A stretch of 25,239 nt of DNA from an uncultured Collinsella sp. (lineage in GTDB: Bacteria; Actinomycetota; Coriobacteriia; Coriobacteriales; Coriobacteriaceae), in the NCBI GenBank assembly GCA_959019945.1, contig CAUEQD010000030.1:1-25239 (forward strand). The letters run 5' to 3'. Numbering within the stretch: position 1 is the first letter of the stretch; the number at the start of each line of letters is the position of its first letter. A program made the position numbers and the translations under genes. Shown one piece after another: positions 14,537 to 23,788 of the stretch. Below the pieces are notes generated by a model. That model did no database searches. It was not told where the DNA came from and was given only the letters and a program-made list of their open reading frames with translations.

Positions 14537-17500
14537 CTACGAACGGCGGATAACCTCGGTCACGACCTCGGATACCGTAGCAATGTTCGTCGGGTTGACA
14601 TTGTGGGGCAGGTCGTCCTCGGTACGAGCGCAAGCCAGACGCGTGCCGTCCACGCCGGCGATGGTAAGGGCTCGGCGGCTCGCCTCGAGCGCAGCATAGG
14701 CATCGGTCTTGGCATAGGGCATCTCGAGCGCGCCACAATCGACATGGAACGACTTGCAGACCTTGCTGACCAGGTTCATGATGCGGCGATCGCCCTTGAG
14801 CAGTTGTTGTTCGCCCTCGACCGTCACCACCGAAAGCCTACCGGCGCCGACGGATTCAAGATTGATAAAGAATACGCCGCGGAGCTTATCGCGATGCGAA
14901 GCCAAGAAGGCCTTCATGCCAGCGCCATCACAATCCGAGGCGCCCGTTGCCACAAACCAGATATCGTGACCGAGCAGCTCATCATCGCCCATAGAGGCGA
15001 CAGCCGAGAGCATATCTTCGGAAGAAGCGCCATCGGAAGACGTAGCGCCACCCTTCCAGCCATCGTTATCGTCCTCGAAGTTATCCCACGAACCGATACC
15101 GCGACCGGACTTCTTGGCATCGTAATCGTCTTCGACGCCCAGCCAGTCACTCATGCTGTCCTGCTCGTTTTTCTTTTTACGGCCGAACAGACCACCCAGG
15201 CCGCGCTTACGAGACTTGGGTGCCGCCGGGGCGGGAGCCGAAATGGTCTCGATCGGCTGTGCGCCCGACGCAACGGGCATAGGAGGCGCAACGGGTGCCG
15301 ATGTGGGTTCGGGGCCCTGGGCAGTAGCAAAGGGATCATTGACCTGTGCGGAGGGGTCGGGAAGGTCGAACAGCGACGTGCGAGACGCAACGTTTGCCTG
15401 CTTCATAGACGGCAGCGACGGATCGGGGACCGAAGCCAGCGGAGACGAGGAAGGTGCAGGCGACGGTGCCGACGCCGGATCGGGAACATTCATCTGCGGG
15501 CGCGGTGATGCCTGGGAGGAAATCTGGGCCATAAGGGAATCGACCGTTTCGTCCTGGGTGGGAGCGACATTGGCAACCGTGGCACCGGAACCACTCGGGG
15601 TCGGCATGGTGAAAATCTGCGTGGAATAAGGCCTCGACTCATCCGTCTCGGGAGTCTCGGAAACCGCAGGCACTTCCTCCTGCTCGACCTCGGTCGAATC
15701 ATCTTGCTCGGCTGCCGCGTATTGCTCTTCGTCAGAGTTGGCCTCGACGGGCTCGTCCTCGGCGGCATCTTGGATTTCGGCAGCATCAACAGGCTCGTCA
15801 TCGTCTGCCGCGTCGCCCTGCTCATCGGAAACAGGAAGGGGCTCGGCAATCGCGGTGCCCTGTTTTTCAAACGTTATCGTGGAATCGAACTGCGCGGCAT
15901 CAAACGACATGGTGCTATCGACGTGCTGCTGAGCCTCGAAAGACGTCGTCGCTTCAACAACATCCGCGGACGCCGGTTGCTGGGACTCAAAGGACGTTGT
16001 AGCTTCGGCGGCTTCGACGGGCGCGGACTGCATAGCCTCGTTCTGCTCGAACTCTTGCGCCGCGAGCTCACGTGCCGCCTCGGCTGCCTGCTGCTGAGCG
16101 ATAGCCTCCTGCTCGGCAGCCTCGCGTGCGGCAGCGCGCTTCTCCTCGAAATCGTCGACAAATTTCTTGCCCTTTGCAAACGCACCCTTAAAGAAGTTGG
16201 AAGCGCTGGCGCCAATCGACGAGAACGCGGATGCAATGTCGGCATGCGGCGTTGCCGCGGGAATCTCGGCCGAGAAATCAGTATCGCTCTCGTAAGACAC
16301 GCGCCTCGGTTGTTCAACGTAATCGTCGTCAGACTCGTCCGCAACGTCTTGCGCCGGTGCGGCGGGAGCCAAAATGTCCAGTCCTGCCGCGGGATCGAAC
16401 GCGGACACCGCCTCGGGATCGGCAACGGCAGCGGTAACCGCGGCAGACTCATCATCCGCAGCGACAACGGGCGCAGGCGCAGCCACGACGGGGGCAGGCT
16501 CGGGCTCAAACGTTGGCTCCTCGCCCTCCTCGTAATCGAGCGTGCAGGACTCGGGAAGCATTCCGAGCGCACGGATGGCATCCGAACCAAAGCGGATGTT
16601 GCCGGCGGCGTTGCGATAGAGCTTGGGCTCGGGCTCGGCAGACTCCTCCGCCGGCTCGGCAGCGGGAACCTCGTCATTGAACTCTTCGGCTTGGGCAGCC
16701 TGATTCTGATCCTCAGGCACGATAGCGCCGATCAGCGTCTCGTCGGCAGACGCACCCTCAAAGCCCTCGATTTGCTCGTCGAAAGCCTCGCCCTGTTCGG
16801 GCTCGGTCTGAGCGTCGGGAGCAATCGGCTGACCGAATTCGTCCTCGGCGTAGGTAGGCTCTTCATACTCGATGGTGTTGCCGTAGTCGTTTTGCTGCTG
16901 GGCCGCGGCATATTCCGCCGCTGCGCGCGCCATTTCCTCGGCACGACGCTTCTGCTCCCCAAAATAGGTATCGAACGGAACATCGTCGGGAAACTCGTTT
17001 TCGCCCTGGAAGGGAGCAACGTTGTCCATAACGCCGAGCATAGCGGCGACAGAAGACTTGTTGCACACCGCGCCAGACGTATAGGGAAGAATGTGGCGGT
17101 TAGAGATGATGTTTACCGCGTTGGCGAGTGCAACGAGGGAAGCGAGGATCGCGACAATCCACAGCAGAACCTTGAGCGCGCCGGGGAGCGGCAGAATACG
17201 CAGGATGGCAACGGCAGCGGGGGCAACCGTGGCAACGGGCAACAGCTTGGCGATGAGTGCACGATACGAAGCATAAGGCTCGCGGGCGAGCAGCTCAGCA
17301 CGGGGAGAGTCGTAGTGTGCGACAACGACCACCGGGCGGTTACGCGGGGACGCGAGCGGGCCCGAGGCCTTGTGGTAGGCGATGACATTTTGGCTCACGC
17401 CCGTCTTGCCCAGGCGCGAAACCACGGGGTGGCCCGTGCGCTCGAGCACGTAAAGAACGGCGCCGACAATGGCCAGCAAGGTGCCGACCAAGCCGATACC

Positions 17501-17728
17501 GCCGCCGATGCCCATCAGCAGGGCGCCGGCAAACGCAAGAATACCGGTAACGGCAAATGCCAACCTACTGGGCGCCGGGGCATTGAACTCCTGAACCTCG
17601 GGGTCAAAGCCGTGGTTGCGGAAGATCTGAGCGATATCTTCGGCAGCCAAGCGCTCTTCTTCGCTGCATGCCGGCGTAATGCCGGTGTTCTGCAGCAGGT
17701 GGTTAATATAGTTCTGGGTGTTCGCCAT
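14537..17728 (-). CDS. Large membrane protein with split peptidase M28-like domain and long acidic insert
   Basis: A 1063-residue protein whose two ends together resemble an M28 zinc peptidase. Residues 21-50 form the usual N-terminal helix. AHYDSPR at 137-143 supplies the HxD motif (His138, Asp140), and SGAVCNKSSVAAML sits where GAxDNxSG is expected, so the bridging Asp is Cys222. The fold resumes at 922 with IWFVATGASDC (Ser931-Asp932 for the usual Glu-Glu), INLESVG (Glu958) and His1042. Two hydrophobic hairpins (about 55-94 and 157-205) interrupt the fold. Residues about 240-917 are an acidic Ala/Glu/Pro-rich disordered insert with a coiled, charged helix near 515-565 and six TxxF motifs. 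Activity is doubtful because the general-base Glu is replaced. The frame extends to 17878, but GGAG lies 5 bases before ATG 17728. Confidence 0.85.
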   Translation of the reverse strand: MANTQNYINHLLQNTGITPACSEEERLAAEDIAQIFRNHGFDPEVQEFNAPAPSRLAFAVTGILAFAGALLMGIGGGIGLVGTLLAIVGAVLYVLERTGHPVVSRLGKTGVSQNVIAYHKASGPLASPRNRPVVVVAHYDSPRAELLAREPYASYRALIAKLLPVATVAPAAVAILRILPLPGALKVLLWIVAILASLVALANAVNIISNRHILPYTSGAVCNKSSVAAMLGVMDNVAPFQGENEFPDDVPFDTYFGEQKRRAEEMARAAAEYAAAQQQNDYGNTIEYEEPTYAEDEFGQPIAPDAQTEPEQGEAFDEQIEGFEGASADETLIGAIVPEDQNQAAQAEEFNDEVPAAEPAEESAEPEPKLYRNAAGNIRFGSDAIRALGMLPESCTLDYEEGEEPTFEPEPAPVVAAPAPVVAADDESAAVTAAVADPEAVSAFDPAAGLDILAPAAPAQDVADESDDDYVEQPRRVSYESDTDFSAEIPAATPHADIASAFSSIGASASNFFKGAFAKGKKFVDDFEEKRAAAREAAEQEAIAQQQAAEAARELAAQEFEQNEAMQSAPVEAAEATTSFESQQPASADVVEATTSFEAQQHVDSTMSFDAAQFDSTITFEKQGTAIAEPLPVSDEQGDAADDDEPVDAAEIQDAAEDEPVEANSDEEQYAAAEQDDSTEVEQEEVPAVSETPETDESRPYSTQIFTMPTPSGSGATVANVAPTQDETVDSLMAQISSQASPRPQMNVPDPASAPSPAPSSSPLASVPDPSLPSMKQANVASRTSLFDLPDPSAQVNDPFATAQGPEPTSAPVAPPMPVASGAQPIETISAPAPAAPKSRKRGLGGLFGRKKKNEQDSMSDWLGVEDDYDAKKSGRGIGSWDNFEDDNDGWKGGATSSDGASSEDMLSAVASMGDDELLGHDIWFVATGASDCDGAGMKAFLASHRDKLRGVFFINLESVGAGRLSVVTVEGEQQLLKGDRRIMNLVSKVCKSFHVDCGALEMPYAKTDAYAALEASRRALTIAGVDGTRLACARTEDDLPHNVNPTNIATVSEVVTEVIRRS

Positions 17729-17926
17729 GTGCGCTCCACATCCATAATCCGACAAATAGGCCCAATGCATGCACATTAGAACCGTATATAGTCGAAAGTA
17801 TACCCCGAGCGAGCGCAAACGACCGAATTCGGGCCATCTTAACGCCCCGAGCGGACAAGGATATAGCCTAATCTCCATATCGGACTAAAATCATGGCAGC
17901 AAACCACCTTCTCATGCGAGGACTCT

Positions 17927-18949
17927 ATGACGGCAAGCGACACGACCGAGACAATTAAAAAGGGAAATTCGGAGCCCAGTTTCGATAAAACGGCTCAGCG
18001 CATCCTCAATCTTTTCTTTGTGCTCAATAGCTCCCCCGAACCGCTGACGACCGAGCAGATCGTCTTGGATTCTGACCTGGGATATGGCTCGGGCAATATC
18101 GACTCGGATAAGCGCAAGTTTCGACGCGATCGTGACAAGCTGCTCGAACGCGGCATCTTAATCAAGGAGGTTCGCCCCACCGGCGCGCAGGAGACCGAGG
18201 AAAGCTCGTGGACAATCGACCGCGAGCACACGTTTGCGGCAGGCGGCCTCATTACCGCAGACGACGCCGATATCCTGCTCAACGCCATCGACCAGACACT
18301 AGCGGCCGGCTCATCCACTTTTGCCGCACCGCTTGCCGATATTCGCTCCAAGATTGCCTATCTCACCGGCAGGACGACGGTAGACGAGGCGCCGATCAGC
18401 CGCTCTCCCACCGTCGATGCGGTTTGGAGCGCCTTTGCCGAGCGATGCGCGCTGCGATTTTTATATCAGAACGGACGCGGCGAGCAGAGAGAACGTACCG
18501 TCTGCGTCTACGGCATGTTCGAGCGCGAGGGCGTGGCTTACTTCTGCGGCCTCGACAACGTCACCGACGACATCAGGACATTCCGCTGCGACCGTATCGT
18601 TCGCGCTTGGCGTCCTTCGAAGGCCTACGTCATCCCCGCGGACTTCAACCTCAGCGACTACCTGTTCTTTGAATTCGATTTTGCCGACCGACCGCCCGTT
18701 GCAGCCACGTTCTCATTCGCCCCTCAGACGCAGATCGATATGATCAACGGTCTCACGCGTGGGCGAGGTGAGCTCGTACACACCGATGTGGGATGGACCT
18801 GGACCGTTGACGTGCGCGATCTTGAAGCCGGCGCCTCATTTTGCATGGCCCACGCCATGGACGGCATGAGGCCCGTGGCCCCCAAATCGCTCAAACAGGC
18901 GTGGAACCACCTCATTGAAAGGACGGTGCACGAGTATGCCCGTGCGTAA
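17927..18949 (+). CDS. WYL-domain transcriptional regulator (first of pair)
   Basis: A 340-residue regulator. The N-terminal winged helix (about 20-85) contains ERLT-like residues followed by KRKFRRDRDKLLERGI, typical of WYL family HTH regions. A WYL domain follows at about 160-235, with LRFLYQNGRGEQRERTV and the conserved RTFRCDRIVRA, then a C-terminal extension. WYL domains are thought to sense nucleic acids or nucleotides. GAGGA precedes the ATG. The last 14 bases overlap the second WYL gene, so the two are co-translated and probably act together, as actinobacterial PafB/PafC do. There is no Pup-proteasome locus here, so I do not use those names. Confidence 0.88.
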   Translation: MTASDTTETIKKGNSEPSFDKTAQRILNLFFVLNSSPEPLTTEQIVLDSDLGYGSGNIDSDKRKFRRDRDKLLERGILIKEVRPTGAQETEESSWTIDREHTFAAGGLITADDADILLNAIDQTLAAGSSTFAAPLADIRSKIAYLTGRTTVDEAPISRSPTVDAVWSAFAERCALRFLYQNGRGEQRERTVCVYGMFEREGVAYFCGLDNVTDDIRTFRCDRIVRAWRPSKAYVIPADFNLSDYLFFEFDFADRPPVAATFSFAPQTQIDMINGLTRGRGELVHTDVGWTWTVDVRDLEAGASFCMAHAMDGMRPVAPKSLKQAWNHLIERTVHEYARA

Positions 18950-19853
18950 ACTCACCAGCGAGCAGAGACTCTCGCGCGCCATCGACATCATGGAGGCCCT
19001 CTACGCCGCCGGCGAGAGCGGCATGACACGGACCGAGATTTGCAGTCGCTTTGACATCACGGGGGTATCGCTCGACGAGATTCTCGAGATCGTCTCGACG
19101 CTCGCGGACCGAGAATCGGGCGCGCGCATCATCTGCGAATGCCGCGGCGAGCGTGTGGTCCTCACCGGTGACGCCGGGCGTGTGCTACCGCTGCGCTTGA
19201 GTGCCGCCGAGGGCGCTGTGCTCAACCATGAACTTGAATCGTTGGGGATCGAGCCGCATACGGCAGCTCGGATTCGACATGCCCTTCTACCCGAAGAGCT
19301 CGGCTATAACCAGCGCGTCTTTGACACCGTCAACCACGGGTCGCACTGGCAGCAGCTGAGCTGCGCCATTCAGGACGGTGTTCGCTGCCGCATCTCGTAT
19401 CGCTCGATGGACGATGCACGGCCACGTGAGCGTCTGGTCGACCCCTTGCGCATTACGGCAAACGGCGACCAAACATACCTGATTGCCTGGGACATCGCGG
19501 TCGATGAGCAGCGCACCTATCGCATGGATAAAATCGAGGGACTCGCCTTGACGGAAGACTCCGTCGTGCCTCATGCACCGGACGTCACATCCCTCCACGA
19601 TTCCCTTGCTCGGACGCAGCGTAGCGCAAAGCTCTTGATGCCATTCGATATGGCGGAGCATCTGGACTGGGCCGGCATCACCCTAATCGAGCGCAGCGGG
19701 GCAGACATGGCAACGGTAACCGTGCATTATGGCTCCGAGCGTTGGCTACTGAGCCAGGTAATCGCAGCGGGCGGAGCCATCCGCATCTTGGATGACCCCG
19801 CCCTGTCAAAGCGTCTGTGCGATATGGCAAAAAACCTCGTCTGTCCGCTTTAG
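18936..19853 (+). CDS. WYL-domain transcriptional regulator (second of pair)
   Basis: A 305-residue WYL regulator. The N-terminal HTH covers about 5-60 (SRAIDIMEALYAAGESGMTR, with ICSRFDITGVSLDEIL as the recognition region). The WYL domain spans about 145-220, with CRISYRSMDDARPRERLVDP and RTYRMDKIEGL. The frame extends to TTG 18915, but the ATG at 18936 gives the normal start and overlaps the first gene by 14 bases. Its TAG stop overlaps the stop of the converging DinG-like gene by 4 bases. It likely forms a heteromeric regulator with the upstream protein. Targets are unknown; DNA damage control is a possibility by analogy with PafBC. Confidence 0.88.
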   Translation: MPVRKLTSEQRLSRAIDIMEALYAAGESGMTRTEICSRFDITGVSLDEILEIVSTLADRESGARIICECRGERVVLTGDAGRVLPLRLSAAEGAVLNHELESLGIEPHTAARIRHALLPEELGYNQRVFDTVNHGSHWQQLSCAIQDGVRCRISYRSMDDARPRERLVDPLRITANGDQTYLIAWDIAVDEQRTYRMDKIEGLALTEDSVVPHAPDVTSLHDSLARTQRSAKLLMPFDMAEHLDWAGITLIERSGADMATVTVHYGSERWLLSQVIAAGGAIRILDDPALSKRLCDMAKNLVCPL

Positions 19854-22744
19854 CGCCGCCGCTCGTGGCGTGCACGCCACAGTTGCAGATAGTGCCCAAT
19901 CTGTGCCGATTCGATGCGCTGGTAGGAGCTCGTGGGCAGCGACGTTAAGAACTTCTTTCCGTAGCCCTTCGTCACCAGGCGCGGGTCGGCCAGAATCAGC
20001 ACGCCGCAATCGGTCGACGAGCGGATAAGGCGGCCGGCCGCCTGCTTGACCTCGAGCACCGCCTCGGGCAGCGAATAGCGCGCCCAAGCGCGGTCTTCAC
20101 GCAGGTTGCGCTCGCACGAGAGCGGGTCCGTGGGGCTCGAGAACGGCAGCTTGGGAATGATGACGCAGCGCAGCGTCTCGCCGCTGGCGTCGAATCCCTC
20201 CCAGAAGGCCTTAAGCGCAAAAAGCGATGAAGTCGGCTCGCTGATAAACCGGTCGCGCAGGCGACGAGGAGATGAGTTGCGCTGCTGGCAGTTGAGTTCC
20301 AGACCCGCACGGGCCATCTTGGGCTCAACGCGGGCGTACAGGTCTTCCATGTCGCGCCGATTGGTGAACAGTGTGAGCACCGATCCGCCCATGGCAAGAT
20401 GGGCGTCGACCAGCACGCGCTCGAGCGCCGTAAGATAGCTCTCACGATCGCGCGGATCGGGGATATCACCCGCAACGACTACAGCCATGTTCGAATCGAA
20501 GTCGTAGCTCGAGTCCAAGTGCAACGATGAGGATGTTGAAGCACCGATGCGATCGAGGCCGACCGCGTGGTTAAAGTGTTCAAAGCTTTTGGACACCGTC
20601 ATGGTCGCCGAGGCAAAGATAGCCGTGTGAACCTCGGGCAGCCACTCGGTTGCCAAGGCCTCGCCAATGTCGATGCGCTCTGCGGTCATTGACTCTCCGC
20701 CGGCACGCAACCTGCGATTGACCTGCAGCGAATACACGTAGTGTTCATCGGTGCCGTCAATGATGAGTTTGAGGTTCTCGGCCAGCTCGTGCAAGCGGCG
20801 CGAGATATCACCCAGGTCGACAACAACCTCGGGCTTGTCGGCGGCGACGGCTTGCACCAGCGCGTCGACGCTCTTGTCAGCCTGTTCCAACGCGTCGATG
20901 GCAGCGTAGGCCGACTGTAAGAAATCATGCCAGTCGTCAGATTCGCGCAGTTCGGGGCCAATCCATAGATTGGCATTGTCATAACCCCCACGGGCACGGC
21001 GGCCGAGCTCGCGAACGCCATCGAACACGTCGGCGATTGCCATGCTCGCGCGCGCAACCGTCGACGTCGCCTTGGCAGTAAGGCCCAGATAGAGCGTAGA
21101 GCCCTCGGAGGTTGCCAAATCACGGGAAACCTGGCTTAGCGCGCCGGTGCTCGAGCCACCCAGGCGCTCAAACAGAACGCGTGACTCGTCCGCCGACACC
21201 ACGCGCGCCCACTGGCGGCGCGCCTCGCGCTCGATGGAATGGGCCTCGTCGATTACCCAATGACGAATCGGAGGCAAAATCCTGCCCTCGGCCGCAACGT
21301 TGCGGAACAGCAGGGAATGGTTGGTGACCACCACATCGGCATGCGCCGCACGACGGCGAGCGCCGTGGACCAAACATTTATCAGGGAAAAACGGGCAGAG
21401 GCGACGAGCACACTCGCGCGAGGCCGTCGTAAAGTCGGGGCGGTTGACGCTGCGCCACCGAATGCCAAGTGAGTCGAGGTCGCCATCGGCTGATTGGCAG
21501 ACGTACGCCATAATGACCGCGACCGCCGTGAGCGTGTCCGCCGGATCGCGCTTGGTGGTAATCTCGGCCTGGCCGCGGCTCATGCGCTCAAGCTTGCGCA
21601 GGCACGGATAGTGGTCATACCCCTTGAGAGCGCAAAATGACAGACCACCGTCCAGTTGCTCGGCAAGTTTTGGCAGCTCATGGTACATGAGCTGGTCGGC
21701 GAGATTGTTCGATTTGGTCGCAATACCAACCGTGATGTTGTTACGGCGTGCTGCCTCGGCAAAAGGCACCAGATAGGCCATCGATTTGCCGACGCCCGTG
21801 CCCGCCTCAATTACACGATGAGTGCCCGTGACCAGCGCATCGCGGACCTCGAGCGCCATCGCAATCTGCTCATCACGCGGCTCGTAGGTGGGGTACATGC
21901 GATTGACCAGGCCACCTGGCGCATAGTCTGCCTCAATCTCCTCACGACTCGGCATCTTGAGGACCGGCAGTTCGTCGGCGTCCACCCGATCGTCGGCGCG
22001 ATCGGCCTTGAGAACGTCAGCACGAGCGGCGCTGAGAGAGAAGATAGAACCAGGGTTCTGCCCTGCCAAGAATGAGAAGATAGGACGATAGGACCAAGGC
22101 ACATCCGGATGCATGTCGGCTAGGCGCGCCATGAGGCCCTGGGGCAAGTCGGTGAGCGCCACGAGCAACACGCGCCATACGCCACACAGGGCGTCGACGT
22201 CGGCATTGGCACGGTGTGATACCGAGTCACAGCCAAACAGATCGGCCATAAAAGACAGCTTGTGCGAGGCCAGGCGCGGAAGCGCGATTCGCGACAGCGC
22301 CAGCGAATCGATCCAAATATCGCTCACGTTGACGCCGCCTTTGACCGACTCGATAAACGAGCGGTCGAACGTGGCGTTATGTGCGATCACCGGGCAACCA
22401 CCGACAAAATCGGCGAGAGCGGCGACGGCCTCAACGGCCGACGGGGCATCTGCCACATCGGCATTTGTAATGCTCGTGAGCTCGGTAATCTCGGCGGGAA
22501 TCAGCTGCTTGGGATGCACAAAGGTATCGAAACGGTCGACGATCTCGCGGCCCGAAAGACGGGCCGCCGAGATCTCGATCAGTTCATTGTCCTGCACCGA
22601 AAGACCTGTGGTCTCGGTATCGAGGACAATCACATCTTCCTCGATAAGACCAAAGGACTGCGTTTTGGCGCGTTCGGCAAGCGTGGCATAGGAGTCGATG
22701 ACAAACTGCGGCGTTCCTGACGAAACCGCGTCCTCGATTAGCAT
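19850..22744 (-). CDS. DinG-type helicase with N-terminal DnaQ-like exonuclease domain
   Basis: A 964-residue two-domain DNA repair enzyme. The N-terminal 3'-5' exonuclease shows motif I DTETTG (Asp42, Glu44), motif II HNATFDRSF (Asp127) and motif III HRANADVD (His177, Asp182). The helicase has Walker A EAGTGVGKS at 313-321, DEAH at 499-502, and QAAGRLIRS near the end. Four cysteines (381, 445, 450, 457) are placed to hold the 4Fe-4S cluster of XPD/DinG helicases. The fusion is common in Gram-positive bacteria and is often annotated as dinG. The ATG overlaps the ddl stop by 7 bases (ATGCTAA), giving translational coupling. Its stop overlaps the converging WYL gene, leaving no room for a terminator. 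Confidence 0.93.
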   Translation of the reverse strand: MLIEDAVSSGTPQFVIDSYATLAERAKTQSFGLIEEDVIVLDTETTGLSVQDNELIEISAARLSGREIVDRFDTFVHPKQLIPAEITELTSITNADVADAPSAVEAVAALADFVGGCPVIAHNATFDRSFIESVKGGVNVSDIWIDSLALSRIALPRLASHKLSFMADLFGCDSVSHRANADVDALCGVWRVLLVALTDLPQGLMARLADMHPDVPWSYRPIFSFLAGQNPGSIFSLSAARADVLKADRADDRVDADELPVLKMPSREEIEADYAPGGLVNRMYPTYEPRDEQIAMALEVRDALVTGTHRVIEAGTGVGKSMAYLVPFAEAARRNNITVGIATKSNNLADQLMYHELPKLAEQLDGGLSFCALKGYDHYPCLRKLERMSRGQAEITTKRDPADTLTAVAVIMAYVCQSADGDLDSLGIRWRSVNRPDFTTASRECARRLCPFFPDKCLVHGARRRAAHADVVVTNHSLLFRNVAAEGRILPPIRHWVIDEAHSIEREARRQWARVVSADESRVLFERLGGSSTGALSQVSRDLATSEGSTLYLGLTAKATSTVARASMAIADVFDGVRELGRRARGGYDNANLWIGPELRESDDWHDFLQSAYAAIDALEQADKSVDALVQAVAADKPEVVVDLGDISRRLHELAENLKLIIDGTDEHYVYSLQVNRRLRAGGESMTAERIDIGEALATEWLPEVHTAIFASATMTVSKSFEHFNHAVGLDRIGASTSSSLHLDSSYDFDSNMAVVVAGDIPDPRDRESYLTALERVLVDAHLAMGGSVLTLFTNRRDMEDLYARVEPKMARAGLELNCQQRNSSPRRLRDRFISEPTSSLFALKAFWEGFDASGETLRCVIIPKLPFSSPTDPLSCERNLREDRAWARYSLPEAVLEVKQAAGRLIRSSTDCGVLILADPRLVTKGYGKKFLTSLPTSSYQRIESAQIGHYLQLWRARHERRR

Positions 22745-23703
22745 GCAATGCCCGCTCGACGAAGGCCCATACGGATTAGGCTGTCACAGACCTGCGGGAA
22801 CGTCATGTCGTCGGTGTGGCGGATCTCGTCCGGATACAGCGACGTATCGGTCATGCCGGGAATGGTATTGGTCTCGAGGATAACAGGGCCGTCCTCACTC
22901 ACGATAAAGTCGCTGCGCGAGATACCCAGGCAACCGAGGGCCTTGTGAGCAGCACAGGCAAGCTCCTGGGCACGAGCGTAATTCTCGGGTGAAATCTGCG
23001 CCGGAATGCGATGGATGTCCGTAGGGTCGACATACTTCACGTCCAGATCGTAGAACTCACAGTCCTCGGGCTTACGAATCTCGACAATCGGCAGAGCGCG
23101 CACGTCATCTTCGCCGTATACGCCGACGGTGATCTCGGTACCCTCGATGCACTTCTCGACCAGTACTTTGTCGCCGTACTCAAACGCCTTGGCGATTGCC
23201 GCGGGCAGCTCGGAGGGCTCATGGACCAGGGAAATGCCATAGCTGGAACCGTTGACGGCCGGCTTCACAAAGCAGCGCTCGCCACAAACCTCGACGATAT
23301 GATCGATATCGACTTCATCGCCCACCTCGAGCGCAAGGCCGGGGGCAATGGGAATGCCCGCCTTGGCGTACAGGAGCTTAGAGACCTCCTTGTCGGCACC
23401 GCAGGCGCTGGCAAGCACGCCCGAAGCCGTGTAGGGGATACCCAGGGTCTCCATGGCGCCTTGCATGGCGCCATCCTCGCCGCCGGCACCGTGCATGGCG
23501 ATAAACGCCACGTCAAAGCCGCCGGTTGCCATGGTTACCATAAAGTCATCAGCGGCCGTATCGAGCAGCTCCACCGAGGTGTAGCCGGCTTCCTTCAGTG
23601 CCACCACAACGTTCTTTCCCGAATTAAGCGAGATCTCGCGCTCAGCGGAATGACCGCCCGCCAAGACCGCTACGTGCATGTTCTCTAGGCTTTTACCCGG
23701 CAT
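22738..23703 (-). CDS. ddl: D-alanine--D-alanine ligase
   Basis: A cytoplasmic ATP-grasp ligase that makes the D-Ala-D-Ala dipeptide for peptidoglycan. Blocks include LAGGHSAEREISLNSG at the N terminus, FIAMHGAGGEDGAMQGAMETLGIPYTASG split over about 87-114, FVKPAVNGSSYG, EKCIEGTEITVGV and ILETNTIPGMT. The VKYVDP loop has the Lys-Tyr pair of D-Ala:D-Ala enzymes rather than the VanA-type His, so normal glycopeptide-sensitive precursor synthesis is expected. The length of 321 residues is normal. GAGGAGGAG lies about 7 bases before ATG 23703. It is the first gene of a pair with the DinG-like helicase and is divergent from rlmN. Confidence 0.94.
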   Translation of the reverse strand: MPGKSLENMHVAVLAGGHSAEREISLNSGKNVVVALKEAGYTSVELLDTAADDFMVTMATGGFDVAFIAMHGAGGEDGAMQGAMETLGIPYTASGVLASACGADKEVSKLLYAKAGIPIAPGLALEVGDEVDIDHIVEVCGERCFVKPAVNGSSYGISLVHEPSELPAAIAKAFEYGDKVLVEKCIEGTEITVGVYGEDDVRALPIVEIRKPEDCEFYDLDVKYVDPTDIHRIPAQISPENYARAQELACAAHKALGCLGISRSDFIVSEDGPVILETNTIPGMTDTSLYPDEIRHTDDMTFPQVCDSLIRMGLRRAGIAC

Positions 23704-23719
23704 GGGCAGACTCCTCCTC

Positions 23720-23773
23720 TATAATTTCTGCAGCTGATACCATATTGTAGCGATACCCTCTACGTTTCCCCAA
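23720..23773. promoter_or_regulatory. Divergent promoter region between ddl and rlmN
   Basis: On the minus strand, TTGGGG (23768-23773) and TACAAT (23744-23749) are 18 bases apart and fit a ddl promoter. A plus-strand TATAAT lies at 23720-23725 and could serve rlmN, but no clear -35 stands before it. Confidence 0.35.
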
Positions 23774-23788
23774 AATCGAAAGGCTTCC

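Noticed and set aside
15704..17779. Plus-strand open frame of 691 codons opposite the M28-like gene
   Set aside because: It is the mirror of a GC-rich, Ala/Glu-rich coding sequence. Its translation is Arg/Leu/Gly-rich and has no recognisable domain, while the minus frame has clear M28 motifs.
17927..19853. Naming the WYL pair pafB and pafC
   Set aside because: The tandem arrangement is similar, but there is no Pup ligase or proteasome context and WYL pairs are diverse.
22738..23703. VanA-type D-Ala-D-Lac ligase
   Set aside because: The loop has the Lys-Tyr pair of ordinary Ddl enzymes, and no vanH, vanX or vanRS genes are adjacent.
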